A stretch of 24,006 bases of DNA from Euprymna scolopes. Its lineage: Eukaryota; Mollusca; Cephalopoda; Sepiida; Sepiolidae. The notes under the pieces were generated by a model that had not been told where the DNA came from, did not search any database, and worked only from the letters and a program-made list of their open reading frames with translations. This document shows positions 1 through 8,575 of the stretch, piece by piece. The DNA lies in the NCBI GenBank assembly GCA_024364805.1, contig CM044509.1:13610525-13634530 (forward strand). Reading direction: 5' to 3'. Made by a program: the position numbers and the translations under genes. How positions within the stretch are numbered: position 1 is the first letter of the stretch; every line of letters starts with the position of its first letter.

Positions 1-3
1 ATT

Positions 4-180
4 CAAAATTCCTCCACTAACAACCATGATGTCGCTTACTGAGCAACGAATGAGCGATCAAAAAATTCCTACACTATTTAAACACCATGATTTTACTTGC
101 TTAGCAATCTATGAACAATAAAAAAATTATCCACTGCCTAACCCTTATGATTTTGCTTGCTCAGCAACGAATGCCTATAA
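4..180. repeat. Three-copy diverged minisatellite at left edge
   Basis: Three tandem units of about 55-60 bp start near 4, 59 and 119. Each has the order 'AAAATTCCTNCACTA', then 'CCATGAT', then 'GCTTGCTNAGCAACGAATG'. The middle copy is the most diverged. The array may continue to the left of the window. No coding signal is seen in it. Confidence 0.75.
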
Positions 181-239
181 TAATTACCTAGCTATTCGAT
201 TTAAACTTCACCTTGAATCCAACAAAAAGTCTTTCTAAA

Positions 240-620
240 ATTACAAGACAGAAACCACACTTGGAATCTCCACATATCATATCCTTGCTATAATTTTAAA
301 TATATTTGGTTTAGCTGCCCTCTCCTATCTTACTAACCTCTATCACAAATGTCTTGCCGGATTTTGCTTCCCTGATAGTTGGAAAATTGCGTCTTTGATA
401 CCAGTTTTCAAGAACTCTACTGAAATATCTGACCTGAAAAATTATCGCTCCATTAAATTATTCTTTCACTACTCACTGAAATCTTTGAATCATTAACTAA
501 TCTAGCGATAGTCAACCACTTCAAAAATGCCAAGTGTCTTTCTTACCAATAAAATGGATTAGGCAAACAGGTTCTACTGCGGATATCCTAACGGTAATAT
601 CCGAAGATTTTCGATGGCTA
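240..620 (+). mobile_element. LINE reverse-transcriptase fragment (jockey-type)
   Basis: The forward translation gives a recognisable non-LTR reverse-transcriptase segment. It includes NLYHKCLAGFCFPDSWK, then IPVFKNS and LKNYRSIKL, equivalent to the family's 'PVFKNSGxxSxxxNYRPISLL' region. After one or more frame changes a 'TADILTVISE'-like piece follows near 575-605. The segment corresponds to RT motifs before the catalytic YADD box, which is absent, so both ends are missing. It carries stops and frameshifts and cannot be functional. The poor match at its start (240-300) makes the left boundary approximate. It resembles the 3' LINE piece at 6360-7005 in style, but the two do not overlap, so common origin cannot be tested here. 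Confidence 0.75.
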
Positions 621-920
621 TGCAACTCTGGCCCTCTCCAATCATCGGGTCACGCGCGCATCACTCGTTTCACTTCGTTGTTTCATTTCCTAGCTCGGGG
701 TTTTTGTATATAATAAGGAACGATACAATTATCTATTTCTTTAGAATTTCTTTCTTTATTTTTCGTCTAGGACCGTGCTTATTTTTCCTACAAATATTGA
801 CTAATGAGATCGAAATATTTTATTTATTCAGTGATCTGGAAATTTTATTCGTTACCCCAAAAAACAAAACAATATATTAAGTTGAATGAAACGCTTTCTA
901 TTTGCTCCGTGTACTGGCAA

Positions 921-994
921 TTTTAAAACATTAGCTCTTTATCCATTATTAATACTATTTTAAAACATAAACTTTTTATCCAATATTAATAAGA
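921..994. repeat. 37-bp tandem duplication
   Basis: Two adjacent units begin with 'TTTTAAAACAT' at 921 and 958 and share 'CTTTATCCA' and 'ATATTAATA'-like sequence. The 37-bp spacing is exact and a few substitutions separate the copies. It is a simple local duplication in AT-rich DNA. Confidence 0.7.
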
Positions 995-1090
995 TTGAAC
1001 TTAGAAGTTTAAATCTTTGTTATTCTTGATTCAAACTGAAATTTTGCTTCGTATTATTTTCTATTTTAACGTCTCCTTTTATTTTAATGA

Positions 1091-1122
1091 CCAATCAGCG
1101 TTAACGATTTATTTTGACGTCA
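1091..1122. promoter_or_regulatory. CCAAT box plus full CRE
   Basis: CCAATCAG (1091-1098) is followed 16 bp later by the palindromic cAMP-response element TGACGTCA (1115-1122). Such pairs occur in RNA polymerase II promoters. No clear TATA box or downstream coding exon is visible, so promoter activity is unproven. The motif could also be part of an unrecognised retroelement. Confidence 0.3.
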
Positions 1123-1394
1123 CATCCGTCAGACAGTGAATTAAGAGCTTTTGCATACAAGTGTGTAAAGAATTGGGAGAAGGGAGATAGACAGGAAGAA
1201 AATAAGTGATTAACGTGTCTAGAAAAAAGGATAGTGCAATCCGTCAGTTATCAGAGTAAAATAAAATAAAATAATTATTTATTACGAACGAATATATGTT
1301 AACTGGTAAATATGTTGAAATAGTACATTTATGTTTTCCGAAATTTCAATTAAATGATGTCTCAAAATTATTCTAATTTAAAAGACAAAAAACA

Positions 1395-1396
<2 letters not shown>

Positions 1397-1488
<92 letters not shown>
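1397..1488. repeat. (CA)n microsatellite
   Basis: An almost perfect run of CA dinucleotides about 90 bp long, preceded by A-rich sequence with AACAAAAAC and followed by AAAACCCCC. Confidence 0.99.
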
Positions 1489-1491
<3 letters not shown>

Positions 1492-2290
1492 CCCCCATTA
1501 AAATGATGAAAGGATGGAAAATAATAAAAATTTAAGGGAGATAAACGGAGAAAATACGATCAGACATTTATTTCTGGTTCGAATTTCAAGGAGTTTCTTA
1601 CGAACCCAACCCCGTGTTATAATTTAAAGACGGTAGAAAGTGGAGCTTGGGTTTACTTTCAACAGTCACGTAACTCTCGCTTCCTTTAGTTCTTGCATTT
1701 CAGGAGCGATGTTTCTGACGAAGAGGGAAGAATTACTGTTTTCTGCGTCAGAATCTATTCTATCTAACACTTATTGTTAGCAAATTTTTTTACCTTGAAG
1801 CACTATGCGTTAGCTCCTTACATCAAGCGGCTTCGTGTCTTGTCTGGAGAAATTTCGATAAAAAATATTGTTAAAAATCAATTTAGTTTGTAGTTTGTGC
1901 ATATGGGACTAAGCACATCATCCAGGTTCGACGAAACCATGATATGCACAAGAGAAATTATTTTGTCATGATTTCAGGATGTTTAAAACTTTAAAGATTG
2001 GCTTGATCATGAACGTCTTGCTGCATGTGAGAAATATGACCAATATAAGTCAACATGGTGTTGTCTAAAAAGTATCGGGACTAATATTATAGCATTTTCT
2101 ATAGCAAAATAAAAGTTATTTAAGCATACATGCGGAGTGCTTGTCTGACGTCGCTACTTCTCTTCATCTTCAAACGTCGCAGTTTAATTTAGTCGTTGCT
2201 ATAGAAATAAACTTCTTTTTGTAAAGAAAGTAACACAAGAAGACGTCCGCTGAGAGTCTTTATAAACGGTTTTATTTGGAGAGAATTGAC

Positions 2291-2293
<3 letters not shown>
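1489..2293. other. Gene-free stretch
   Basis: I see no open frame, RNA gene or recognisable element here. Composition is AT-rich. A TGACGTC half-palindrome lies near 2146, without accompanying promoter motifs. Confidence 0.5.

Positions 2294-2344
<51 letters not shown>
2294..2344. repeat. (GA)n microsatellite
   Basis: A pure GA run of about 50 bp flanked by unique sequence. Confidence 0.99.
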
Positions 2345-2347
<3 letters not shown>

Positions 2348-3738
2348 AGGCCCCTTTAGCTTATCATTTACTTCTTTTATTAGCATTCGAACGTATTAAA
2401 ATCGGTGACGCACACGGACAGAAATCAAAGTAACGTTCGCCTTAGATTACAAATCTACATTATTGGCGGTTCGCACGGCTTCCACAGAGATGCTGATTTG
2501 AAAATCTTAGTTTTCTCTTAACTAAAAAACGTGTCGTATAATGTCATTGTTCAACTGCTTTGTGTACCATTTTACTTGTTCTCCCCCCGGCCCTAATGTT
2601 ACCCATGTTTGATTCTGTCTTACAGATGTAGTTTTCATGCACTCAGTGTGACCCTTGTAAAAACTCATACTGGCTAACTTTATCGCCATTGGCATAGTCC
2701 CTAATATATAACAGTATTATAAACAATTTATTTCAATCTCAAACAACAAACCCACCTCAGGAAAATGAATATCACGTTTTAGTGTTGGAAGAATTCTTCT
2801 CTGATGACTTTTGCAATCTTGCATGCCGGCCATAATCAACAAAAACACAATGGCATAATTTACAAAAAAATATTATAAAGAAGTACAAGTCACGATTTTA
2901 GGGGGCACACATCATTACCCAATAACGTAATAGATGGAATTATGTTTATAGTCTCTGGCTAAGTCCATTAATTCTGAAATAGCCATATCAGCTGACCCCA
3001 TGAGAATAACTTTCACCACATTAATTTAGTTTTAAAAAATGAAAAAAATACACGGAGCAGATCAAACTAATATAAGGTGTTCTTCGAATCAGGAATTACC
3101 AGATAACCAGGAGATTATATACGGGTGCATTTGTAACAGATATAGCTTTACAGTTTGTATAGTTGAGCCAAAGAAAAAAATGAAACTATAAAAATATCAA
3201 ATAGTTGAAACATATAATGAAGATATTTACGATAGCAAAATATGTTTGTAATAACGACAGTTGCTTACAAACGTAACAACAATACATGTTTATGTGAAGT
3301 CAGAGTTGTAGAACAAAAGAAAGAGGTTTCTATATAGCCACGAAAATCGGAGAGAAGGCAAACAGATATGAAAGTGCAATTGACGGACATTGAATCTCGT
3401 AAACTGCTAGATAATTCGAGAATCGGTTCTGGGAACTGAGCAGACAAATCTAATGTAGTCCTAAGAAAGTTTATCCGGCAACACGACTCGACGTACGTCA
3501 GTATGAGCATGGGGAAAAAGATGTCTAAAGTACACTGAAATATAACAAAGGTGCCTGGTGTTACTGTTCGTATGGAAGTTCTTTATTTCAGTGTAAAAAA
3601 ATTAGGGGAACTAGCGAAAAGAATGGGAGGAACATGAATCTGAAAGAGATATGTCCACTTTGTGCACCCCGCACGCATGAATTTATTGAAGCTAGCAGTC
3701 GCGTGTTGGAACTGAGGTTATAGTTTGTTTACCCAACG
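2345..3738. other. Gene-free stretch
   Basis: This 1.4-kb stretch holds no protein similarity I can recognise. An 81-codon open frame on the minus strand (3265-3510) has no domain and no composition suggestive of coding, so I do not call it a gene. Confidence 0.5.
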
Positions 3739-3772
3739 GCCATGTTTATTGAACTGTGTATCTATATGGCCT
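3739..3772. repeat. Dispersed 25-bp exact repeat, copy 1, in a small palindrome
   Basis: The 25 bases from 3741 to 3765 (CATGTTTATT...GTATCTAT) recur exactly at 12693-12717. Here the block is bounded by GGCCAT on the left and ATGGCC on the right, so it could fold as a short hairpin. An exact 25-base match is not expected by chance in 24 kb, which implies a shared repeat family. The wider flanks show only weak resemblance. Confidence 0.7.
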
Positions 3773-4165
3773 TTTGTTTATATTGATTACCACTTCGGAT
3801 GTGTAAAACACGCACGCGTGCATTGACAAAATAACAACATCGCATTGAGATTATACGTACATTTTAAGAGACACGTATTTGGATCTGTATATACACACAA
3901 TGACGACAAGGCACATCGCACATTATGCATACATTTTTATAGACGGAATAGAGTACATGACGACCGCACGTATTTTATATTTAAAGACTGTATATATACA
4001 TTTGCCCCGAGGCCTCACATAGCTACACAACTTCCGACCCTTCATCCAGCATGCTTTGAATCGACCTATTACGCACACCATTTGAAAAGGGAAAATTTTC
4101 CGAAATTAATAATGGAATACGTCGCATGAATTACAAGTAAGACATTTTACCATACAACTGAATAA
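3773..4165. other. Gene-free stretch with unsupported 94-codon frame
   Basis: An open frame at 3845-4129 (+) is rich in His, Tyr, Arg and Thr and has no recognisable domain. It starts in alternating purine-pyrimidine sequence just before a (TA)n tract. I consider it a chance frame. Confidence 0.4.
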
Positions 4166-4172
4166 ATATATA

Positions 4173-4231
<59 letters not shown>
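4166..4231. repeat. (TA)n microsatellite
   Basis: An AT dinucleotide run, imperfect for the first 15 bases and pure afterwards. Confidence 0.98.
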
Positions 4232-4235
<4 letters not shown>

Positions 4236-4505
4236 TTATTGATTTGTAAATCGCCACTTGTTCTCGTTTCCTCTTACCAACAGGGACTATAATTCATTCC
4301 TCGCATTGTGACAGCCTTCTAAATCTCTTTTACATACCTATCCCACACAATGCTTCAAGCAAACTACATATCAACTGTATATACATTGCTATTGAGAGAT
4401 TGTTCAAGTATGTAATTATGTGTCGATTTGTAAAGTGTTGATGTGCGTGTATTTATTTTTTTTACGGACTGTTATCGTCATTTTCATAATTATTGTTGGT
4501 TCACT

Positions 4506-4575
4506 TCGGGGCCCGTGGCGCAGTGGGCAGAGGCGTTGAGGTGCCTGAAGATAATAGTTTCAATCCTTCCCAAAG
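4506..4575 (+). mobile_element. tRNA-derived SINE head fragment
   Basis: The sequence contains a polymerase III A box (GTGGCGCAGTGGGCAGAGGC, 4515-4534) and, about 22 bp later, a degenerate B box (AGTTTCAATCC). This is the layout of a tRNA-derived SINE head of the type widespread in molluscs (established knowledge). The equivalent region of a second copy at 22340-22440 ends in a similar B box and continues further. The B box deviates from GGTTCRANNCC, and the sequence does not fold into a clean tRNA by eye, so this is a SINE relic and not a tRNA gene. The 3' boundary is unclear. Confidence 0.6.
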
Positions 4576-4862
4576 CAGACCAGAGTATTAGTTGGCCAAA
4601 ACTTGCGGAGACAACAACAATTATGGAAGGCAGTTATTACTTGGGATACAGTTACAATACTCAGCATTCCTATCCCACTGCGGTTAAACACCCGAAGAAG
4701 ACCAGAGTATAAGTTGACCGACGCGTGGTCAAACAACAATAACTATGAAGAGGAGGATAACAATCCGAAAAAAAAAGAATGCATCAATTATGAAACCCCA
4801 TCTTCAAGTATTCTAAAAAGTAAAAATAAAATAATGTATAATGCTGATGTGCGTATGTAATA

Positions 4863-5112
4863 GAGCGCATATGAGCGCGTATGAAAATACCAGCAGGAGA
4901 CGCGTTCGAACGTGTATGCAAATTGGCAAGTGTGTTCGGGCTTGCGTTTGAATAAAAGAAAGGACACCACGTGATCGAGAAGAAACAAAATTGGCGCTGA
5001 AAGAGATGAACGCGTACAGTGAAGGCGAGAATGGGCTAACTGTCGCTAGCGTGCGGTCGGAAGAAAGAGAAACCTAAGATGGACATGTGGAAGTGCGAGA
5101 CTTTTAAGCTAG
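4863..5112 (+). mobile_element. LTR-like repeat fossil, copy 1
   Basis: About 250 bp here match the reverse complement of 12055-12358. Shared landmarks, in order, are GCGCATATGAGCGCGTATGA, TTGGCAAGTGTG, an AATAAAA signal, ACCACGTG, GCGTGCGGTCG, GGACATGTGG and GACTTTTAAG. The embedded polyadenylation-type signal, and the fact that the other copy runs into a leader that looks like the start of an LTR retroelement, suggest an LTR. The similarity fades right after GACTTTTAAG in both copies. The element is a degraded fossil with no coding capacity here. Family assignment (Ty3/gypsy-like) is inference. Confidence 0.5.
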
Positions 5113-5304
5113 CGTCGACATGGGGAGAAAAAAAATAGGTAATAACATCTGGTGTTAAAAAAAAGAAATCCTTTGTTTCTGTAATGTGGCGCCCGGAATA
5201 TGCAATATGTAACATATACGTATTATTTATAAAGAGTTGCTATGCAACACATTGTCGTGATGAAATAGATGCAGTAGTTGCAGCAAGTTGATTGCAGTTA
5301 TCTA
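5113..5304. other. Sequence following LTR-like repeat
   Basis: It contains a TGGCGCCCG block (about 5187) resembling a lysine-tRNA primer-binding site, but the match breaks off after about nine bases. No open frame is present. Confidence 0.3.
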
Positions 5305-5630
5305 CAGGGTGAAACAATAAAAGTGTCACCCTAAAGGATATAACACTACAGCTTTATCTTAAAACTTTTATTGAAAAAAAAGCAATTCAGATAACTTGAT
5401 TATGTAGTAGAACTGACATCTATTCAATGTAGCCGCCTTCAGTCTCAATCACTTCCTCGTTCGTTGAACATTTCAAACAGGATAGAAGGCTAATATCGCT
5501 CTTGGAATTTGTACACAACTGGCCAACTAGTAGATGATCTGCAACAAAAAAAAAAGAAAACTGGTTTTCATCAAGCGGAAATGGAATCATGTCGTCATTT
5601 CTAGCGCGACCATTTTATCGTTCTACCCTG
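5305..5630 (-). mobile_element. Short non-autonomous mariner derivative with terminal inverted repeats
   Basis: The element begins CAGGGTGAAACAATAAAA and ends with the near inverse, TTTTATCGTTCTACCCTG. Both ends are bordered by TA (5303-5304 and 5631-5632), the target duplicated by Tc1/mariner elements. On the minus strand it keeps the last codons of a mariner transposase, reading EEVIETEGGYIE and then a stop (about 5424-5459). This matches the family's usual C-terminal region. The 326-bp length against about 1.3 kb for an autonomous mariner indicates loss of nearly the whole transposase gene. It could be mobilised only by a related transposase elsewhere. Confidence 0.75.
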
Positions 5631-5781
5631 TACATTCAATAAATCTTTACAGATCTAGCATAAATTAAATACCCTAACCATTCTTTCGCATATAAGCCAA
5701 CTAGTTCTGATCTCGTATACTATATAATAATTTAGATTTTAATCGAATATTTTTGATAATTTTAATCGCCGATAGACAATA

Positions 5782-6087
5782 TCAGTCGGGATTATAATAA
5801 TCGGATTCCACTGTAGAAATATAAGCTGTACTATTCTTGTTTTCGGTTTTATTTTTTTTGTGTGTGTCTATCGTTAACGTTTTACAAATGGAACTTGCTG
5901 TGGTGACGGGGGGCAACATTTGAACTCTATTTTCATGTGTTAAGCCATCGTTTTCTTCGTCTCCTTCTTTAAAGTGAAAATAAACGAGTGAGTTATCTCC
6001 TTGGCAACTAACGAGAATTGAAAGGGCGGGAACGTCTTCGAGGAAAGCGTTATTAAGCAAAGAAAATCGATTCTTAATTCTCTCTTG
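5782..6087 (-). CDS. Unidentified ORF, about 100 codons
   Basis: This minus-strand frame stays open from near 6087, with the first ATG-like start at 6060, to a stop at 5782. The product begins hydrophobic (NAFLEDVPALSILVSCQGD), continues with an acidic patch (KEGDEENDG), and ends with a Lys/Asn/Thr/Ser-rich tail (HKKNKTENKN, VESDYYNPD). The changing composition is less random than in neighbouring chance frames, but I recognise no family. No splice acceptor with a good polypyrimidine tract and AG is visible at its upstream end. It may be a fragment of an unrecognised mobile-element protein, an orphan exon or chance. Confidence 0.2.
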   Translation of the reverse strand, partial: QERIKNRFSLLNNAFLEDVPALSILVSCQGDNSLVYFHFKEGDEENDGLTHENRVQMLPPVTTASSICKTLTIDTHKKNKTENKNSTAYISTVESDYYNPD

Positions 6088-6359
6088 ATTGACCCTGATT
6101 CAAAGTAAGTCTTACAGCGTTTCGCGTCGTTCTTTTCTGTAAAGGACAGACCTGGACGTCTGAACTTCGTTACTCTGCCCGACGACAGTCGAGAATTCCA
6201 ACCATGAAAGTATGAGTCAGTATATTATAGACAGTGCCCGTTTAAAACACTGTAATTCCATCAAAAGTAAATAACAAACAAATGCAAGAACTACTAATTA
6301 AATTGAGAGAATGTCCAACGCGAATAACCAGCGTTAAATAACTAATATAAAAAAAAGAA

Positions 6360-6817
6360 ATATTTTTTTTCTTGCGTTTTCACCCCAAACAAGGCACAGT
6401 GCCATTTTGTTGTAGGTGACTACTATCTGAGATATAATTTGCAGAGATACTATGTAGGGAGTTGAGCAGTAAGACATCTGTTTACATTACAGTTGAACTT
6501 CTGCATGTCAGTACAGTCATGGAAGCAGGAGACCGGAAGGGAATTCCAAAGTCTAGCAGTCCTAGGGAAGAAACTATTAAAGTAGAAGGCTTTCTTACAT
6601 ATGTGGATTTCTACTGTGTAGGGGTGGGATTTTGCTGCTTGTCAGGGTTGTCAGGGGTATTTTTGTCGAAAAGGTGCAAGGGCTTGTAGTACGTCGGAAC
6701 ACTTACCATTCTAATATTTGTAAAAAAGGCAGAGTGATTCAAAATGTCAATGGGACAGCGGTTGAAGCCTAGCTGACAGGGACCTGTTAGGTTGGCGACT
6801 CTCTTTTGAATCCTGTC

Positions 6818-6865
<48 letters not shown>

Positions 6866-7005
6866 GTAGCAGATGCACCAGCCCAAATGTGCCAACAATC
6901 CTCCATACAGGGGGGAATGGTGGCCTTGTAGAGGTACAGAATACTCTCAGGCGTAAGTAACCTTCCAGCACGGTAGAGAGAACCCAACTATCCAATTAAT
7001 AAAAT
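6360..7005 (-). mobile_element. LINE 3' end: RT C-terminal fragment, 3' UTR and A tail
   Basis: Read on the minus strand, the segment starts with LTPESILYLYKATIPPCME and HIWAGAS. A (CT)n tract follows, then LDRIQKRVANLTGP, then FPRTARLWNSLPVSCF, and a stop near 6455. These are the C-terminal landmarks after the RT domain in jockey-type LINEs and align with YLYKSQVRPRMEY, HIWAGA, LDRVQNRL and TARLWNSVPSACF in the LINE at 8576. The middle has frame breaks, so it is a pseudogene. After the stop comes about 85 bp of 3' UTR and a short A-rich tail (T-run at 6362-6370 on the plus strand). The copy is severely 5' truncated, as is common for LINEs. Confidence 0.8.
6821..6862. repeat. (GA)n / (CT)n tract inside LINE coding sequence
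   Basis: A 42-bp pure dinucleotide run lies exactly between the HIWAGAS-type and LDRIQKR-type blocks of the minus-strand LINE. In the coding strand it reads (TCTC)n, encoding alternating Ser and Leu, where related LINEs have only a short Ser-Leu stretch. Confidence 0.95.
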
Positions 7006-7131
7006 GACTCTTCTCGAAACGAACATGCAAGTATTAGCAAGTTTCATCATATGTCCCGATGAATGTTCAATGCATTTTCCCGATTAGTGACGATCGCTAT
7101 GCGCTCATAAAGCCAAGTCAATTACGAATTA
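7006..7131. other. Short spacer between LINE and mariner
   Basis: AT-rich sequence with no recognised feature. It ends with TA at 7130-7131, the target site of the neighbouring mariner. Confidence 0.5.
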
Positions 7132-8032
7132 CTTTTAATAAGTTTCTATTTTTTTTGTACAGGCATTAAGAATTGTCGGAGACTCCTGAAAATTCATTAT
7201 GTTATTGCTATACATCTTATGAGATGATTGGCCAATTTTTATGATTTCAGGTTTAAACGCAGCAGGAATTAGAATAATCCTACAAAAGCCTAATTGTCAC
7301 AGCTGGTCAATTTCAAAAATGCAATCCGGTCGTGAGGACACTTTAAAAGGACGATATGCAATAACATTTTATCTTAAAATTGATAATATACCACAGAAAC
7401 GTATGGAATCCTTCAAACTGCCTTTGGGCCATCTTGCATAAAGAAAGCATAAGTTTTTTGGATGGCATAAGAGATTCAAGGAAGACAGGAACTCTGTGAG
7501 GGATGATGAGAGGTGCAGGAGGAGTAAAGAAGTCAGAACACCAGAGTTAATTGGTTGAGTAAAGAATTTCATGGATAAGGACTGTCGTGTGTCTATAGAG
7601 ACAATAAGTGCCCAGTTTGATGTCAGTGTGGGAATGTGTATACAATTATTCGCGAGGGACTGAAGATGTGGAAAATTTGCGCAAAGTTTGTCCCAAGGGT
7701 GCTCAGAGAAGAGCACAGGCTGTTTGACCAAGATAGGCATTAAGACAATTTCTCAGTCTCTATATAGTCCAGACCTTGCTCCCTGTCAGTTTTGGTTATT
7801 CCCTAAGCTCAAGGAGGCAGTCGTTATGAGACAGTTGAGAAGATAAAAGATGATCTGACGATGGTCCTTGATACGTTCAAACAAGAGGACGTCCACGGGA
7901 CCTTCCAGAAGTTGTTGGAACGGTACAAATGCATTGCAGCCGGAGGAGATTACTTGGAAGAGGACTAGAGTTTCATGTATGTATTATCAATAAAAGTGGC
8001 CATACGAAAAAAGTCTGGAAACTTATTGAAGG
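7132..8032 (+). mobile_element. Internally deleted mariner with inverted ends and TA borders
   Basis: The left end CTTTTAATAAGTTTC and right end GAAACTTATTGAAGG are imperfect inverted repeats, with T-rich/A-rich continuations on both sides. TA borders the element at 7130-7131 and 8033-8034. The transposase remains lie inside on the plus strand. The 901-bp length is about 380 bp short of a typical 1.28-kb mariner, and the missing part is the centre of the transposase gene. The lineage differs from the mariner at 18803 and the fragment at 22448. Confidence 0.85.
7335..7968 (+). pseudogene. Mariner transposase remnant lacking central catalytic part
   Basis: The N-terminal half reads GRYAITFYLK, then WHKRFKEDRNSVRDDERC, KEVRTPELIG, MDKDCRVSIETISAQFDVSV and a piece ending near REEHRLFDQ. 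This is the paired helix-turn-helix DNA-binding region of mariner transposases. The text then jumps near 7745 to YSPDLAPCQFWLFPKLKEAV, the block that carries the third catalytic Asp. It ends with RYKCIAAGGDYLEED and a stop near 7968. The region with the first two catalytic aspartates is deleted, and additional stops and frameshifts are present (for example after PELIG). It cannot encode an active enzyme. Confidence 0.85.
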
Positions 8033-8464
8033 TATATTGTATTTAATGATTGATTTTTAGTTATAAAAAAATAAAGATTATAAAAATCTGTTCAAGCCAA
8101 ACATGTTCCTAGAAACATGAAAAATTCTAATTAATCAACATTGAGAAAGTCCTAAGCATTGGCAAACCAAACACTTTCTGGCGTTTGCTATATTCGTAAG
8201 TAAATATAGAGTTCATTACCTCAAAATTAAAAAAAAAATATGATCGTCACTGTGGCCAAATAGTTTAAGAATTGAAGTTACGTTAGTTGAAATTATTCAA
8301 ATTATCGACTAGCAATACAGTTTTATACGCCACACTGACGACTATTAGTGAATAGGAAACATATATGTTTCTGGATAACTGTAACCTTGCAGGATCAAAC
8401 AAAAGAAACAAATATAAATAAATAAGTACGGGTCGGCATTTTTTTCTTTTTCAACACATAGCAC
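8033..8464. other. Gene-free stretch
   Basis: AT-rich spacer between the deleted mariner and the LINE tail. A near-palindrome (CATGTTCCTAGAAACATG, about 8102) is the only structure noted. Confidence 0.5.
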
Positions 8465-8481
8465 TTTTTTTTTTTTTTTTT
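8465..8481 (-). repeat. LINE poly-A tail (T17 on plus strand)
   Basis: A run of 17 T on the plus strand directly follows the LINE 3' UTR when read on the minus strand. This is the footprint of target-primed reverse transcription. No AATAAA signal is seen just upstream. Confidence 0.85.
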
Positions 8482-8575
8482 ACACAGTGATCACCACTTA
8501 TCAAGGCCCGGAAGCCACTCAGGGATAAGAGTTATTGCAATTACATTAAGTTAGTGAGGAGATTTGCTGAAGTGT

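Larger units (their letters stand above)
621..1396. other. AT-rich gene-free stretch
   Basis: After the LINE fragment there is a short GC-richer patch (about 640-700), then strongly AT-rich DNA. An 88-codon open frame at 614-880 begins inside the LINE fragment and is rich in Phe, Ile and Leu. It has no recognisable domain and is probably chance. A tandem duplication and a CCAAT/CRE pair are listed separately. Confidence 0.6.

Noticed and set aside
614-880. 88-codon open frame (+)
   Set aside because: Phe/Ile/Leu-rich translation of AT-rich DNA starting inside a dead LINE fragment. No domain.
3845-4129. 94-codon open frame (+)
   Set aside because: No recognisable domain and biased composition beside a (TA)n tract.
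4506-4575. tRNA gene
   Set aside because: A and B boxes are present, but the B box is degenerate and no cloverleaf with an acceptor stem is apparent. A SINE head fits better.
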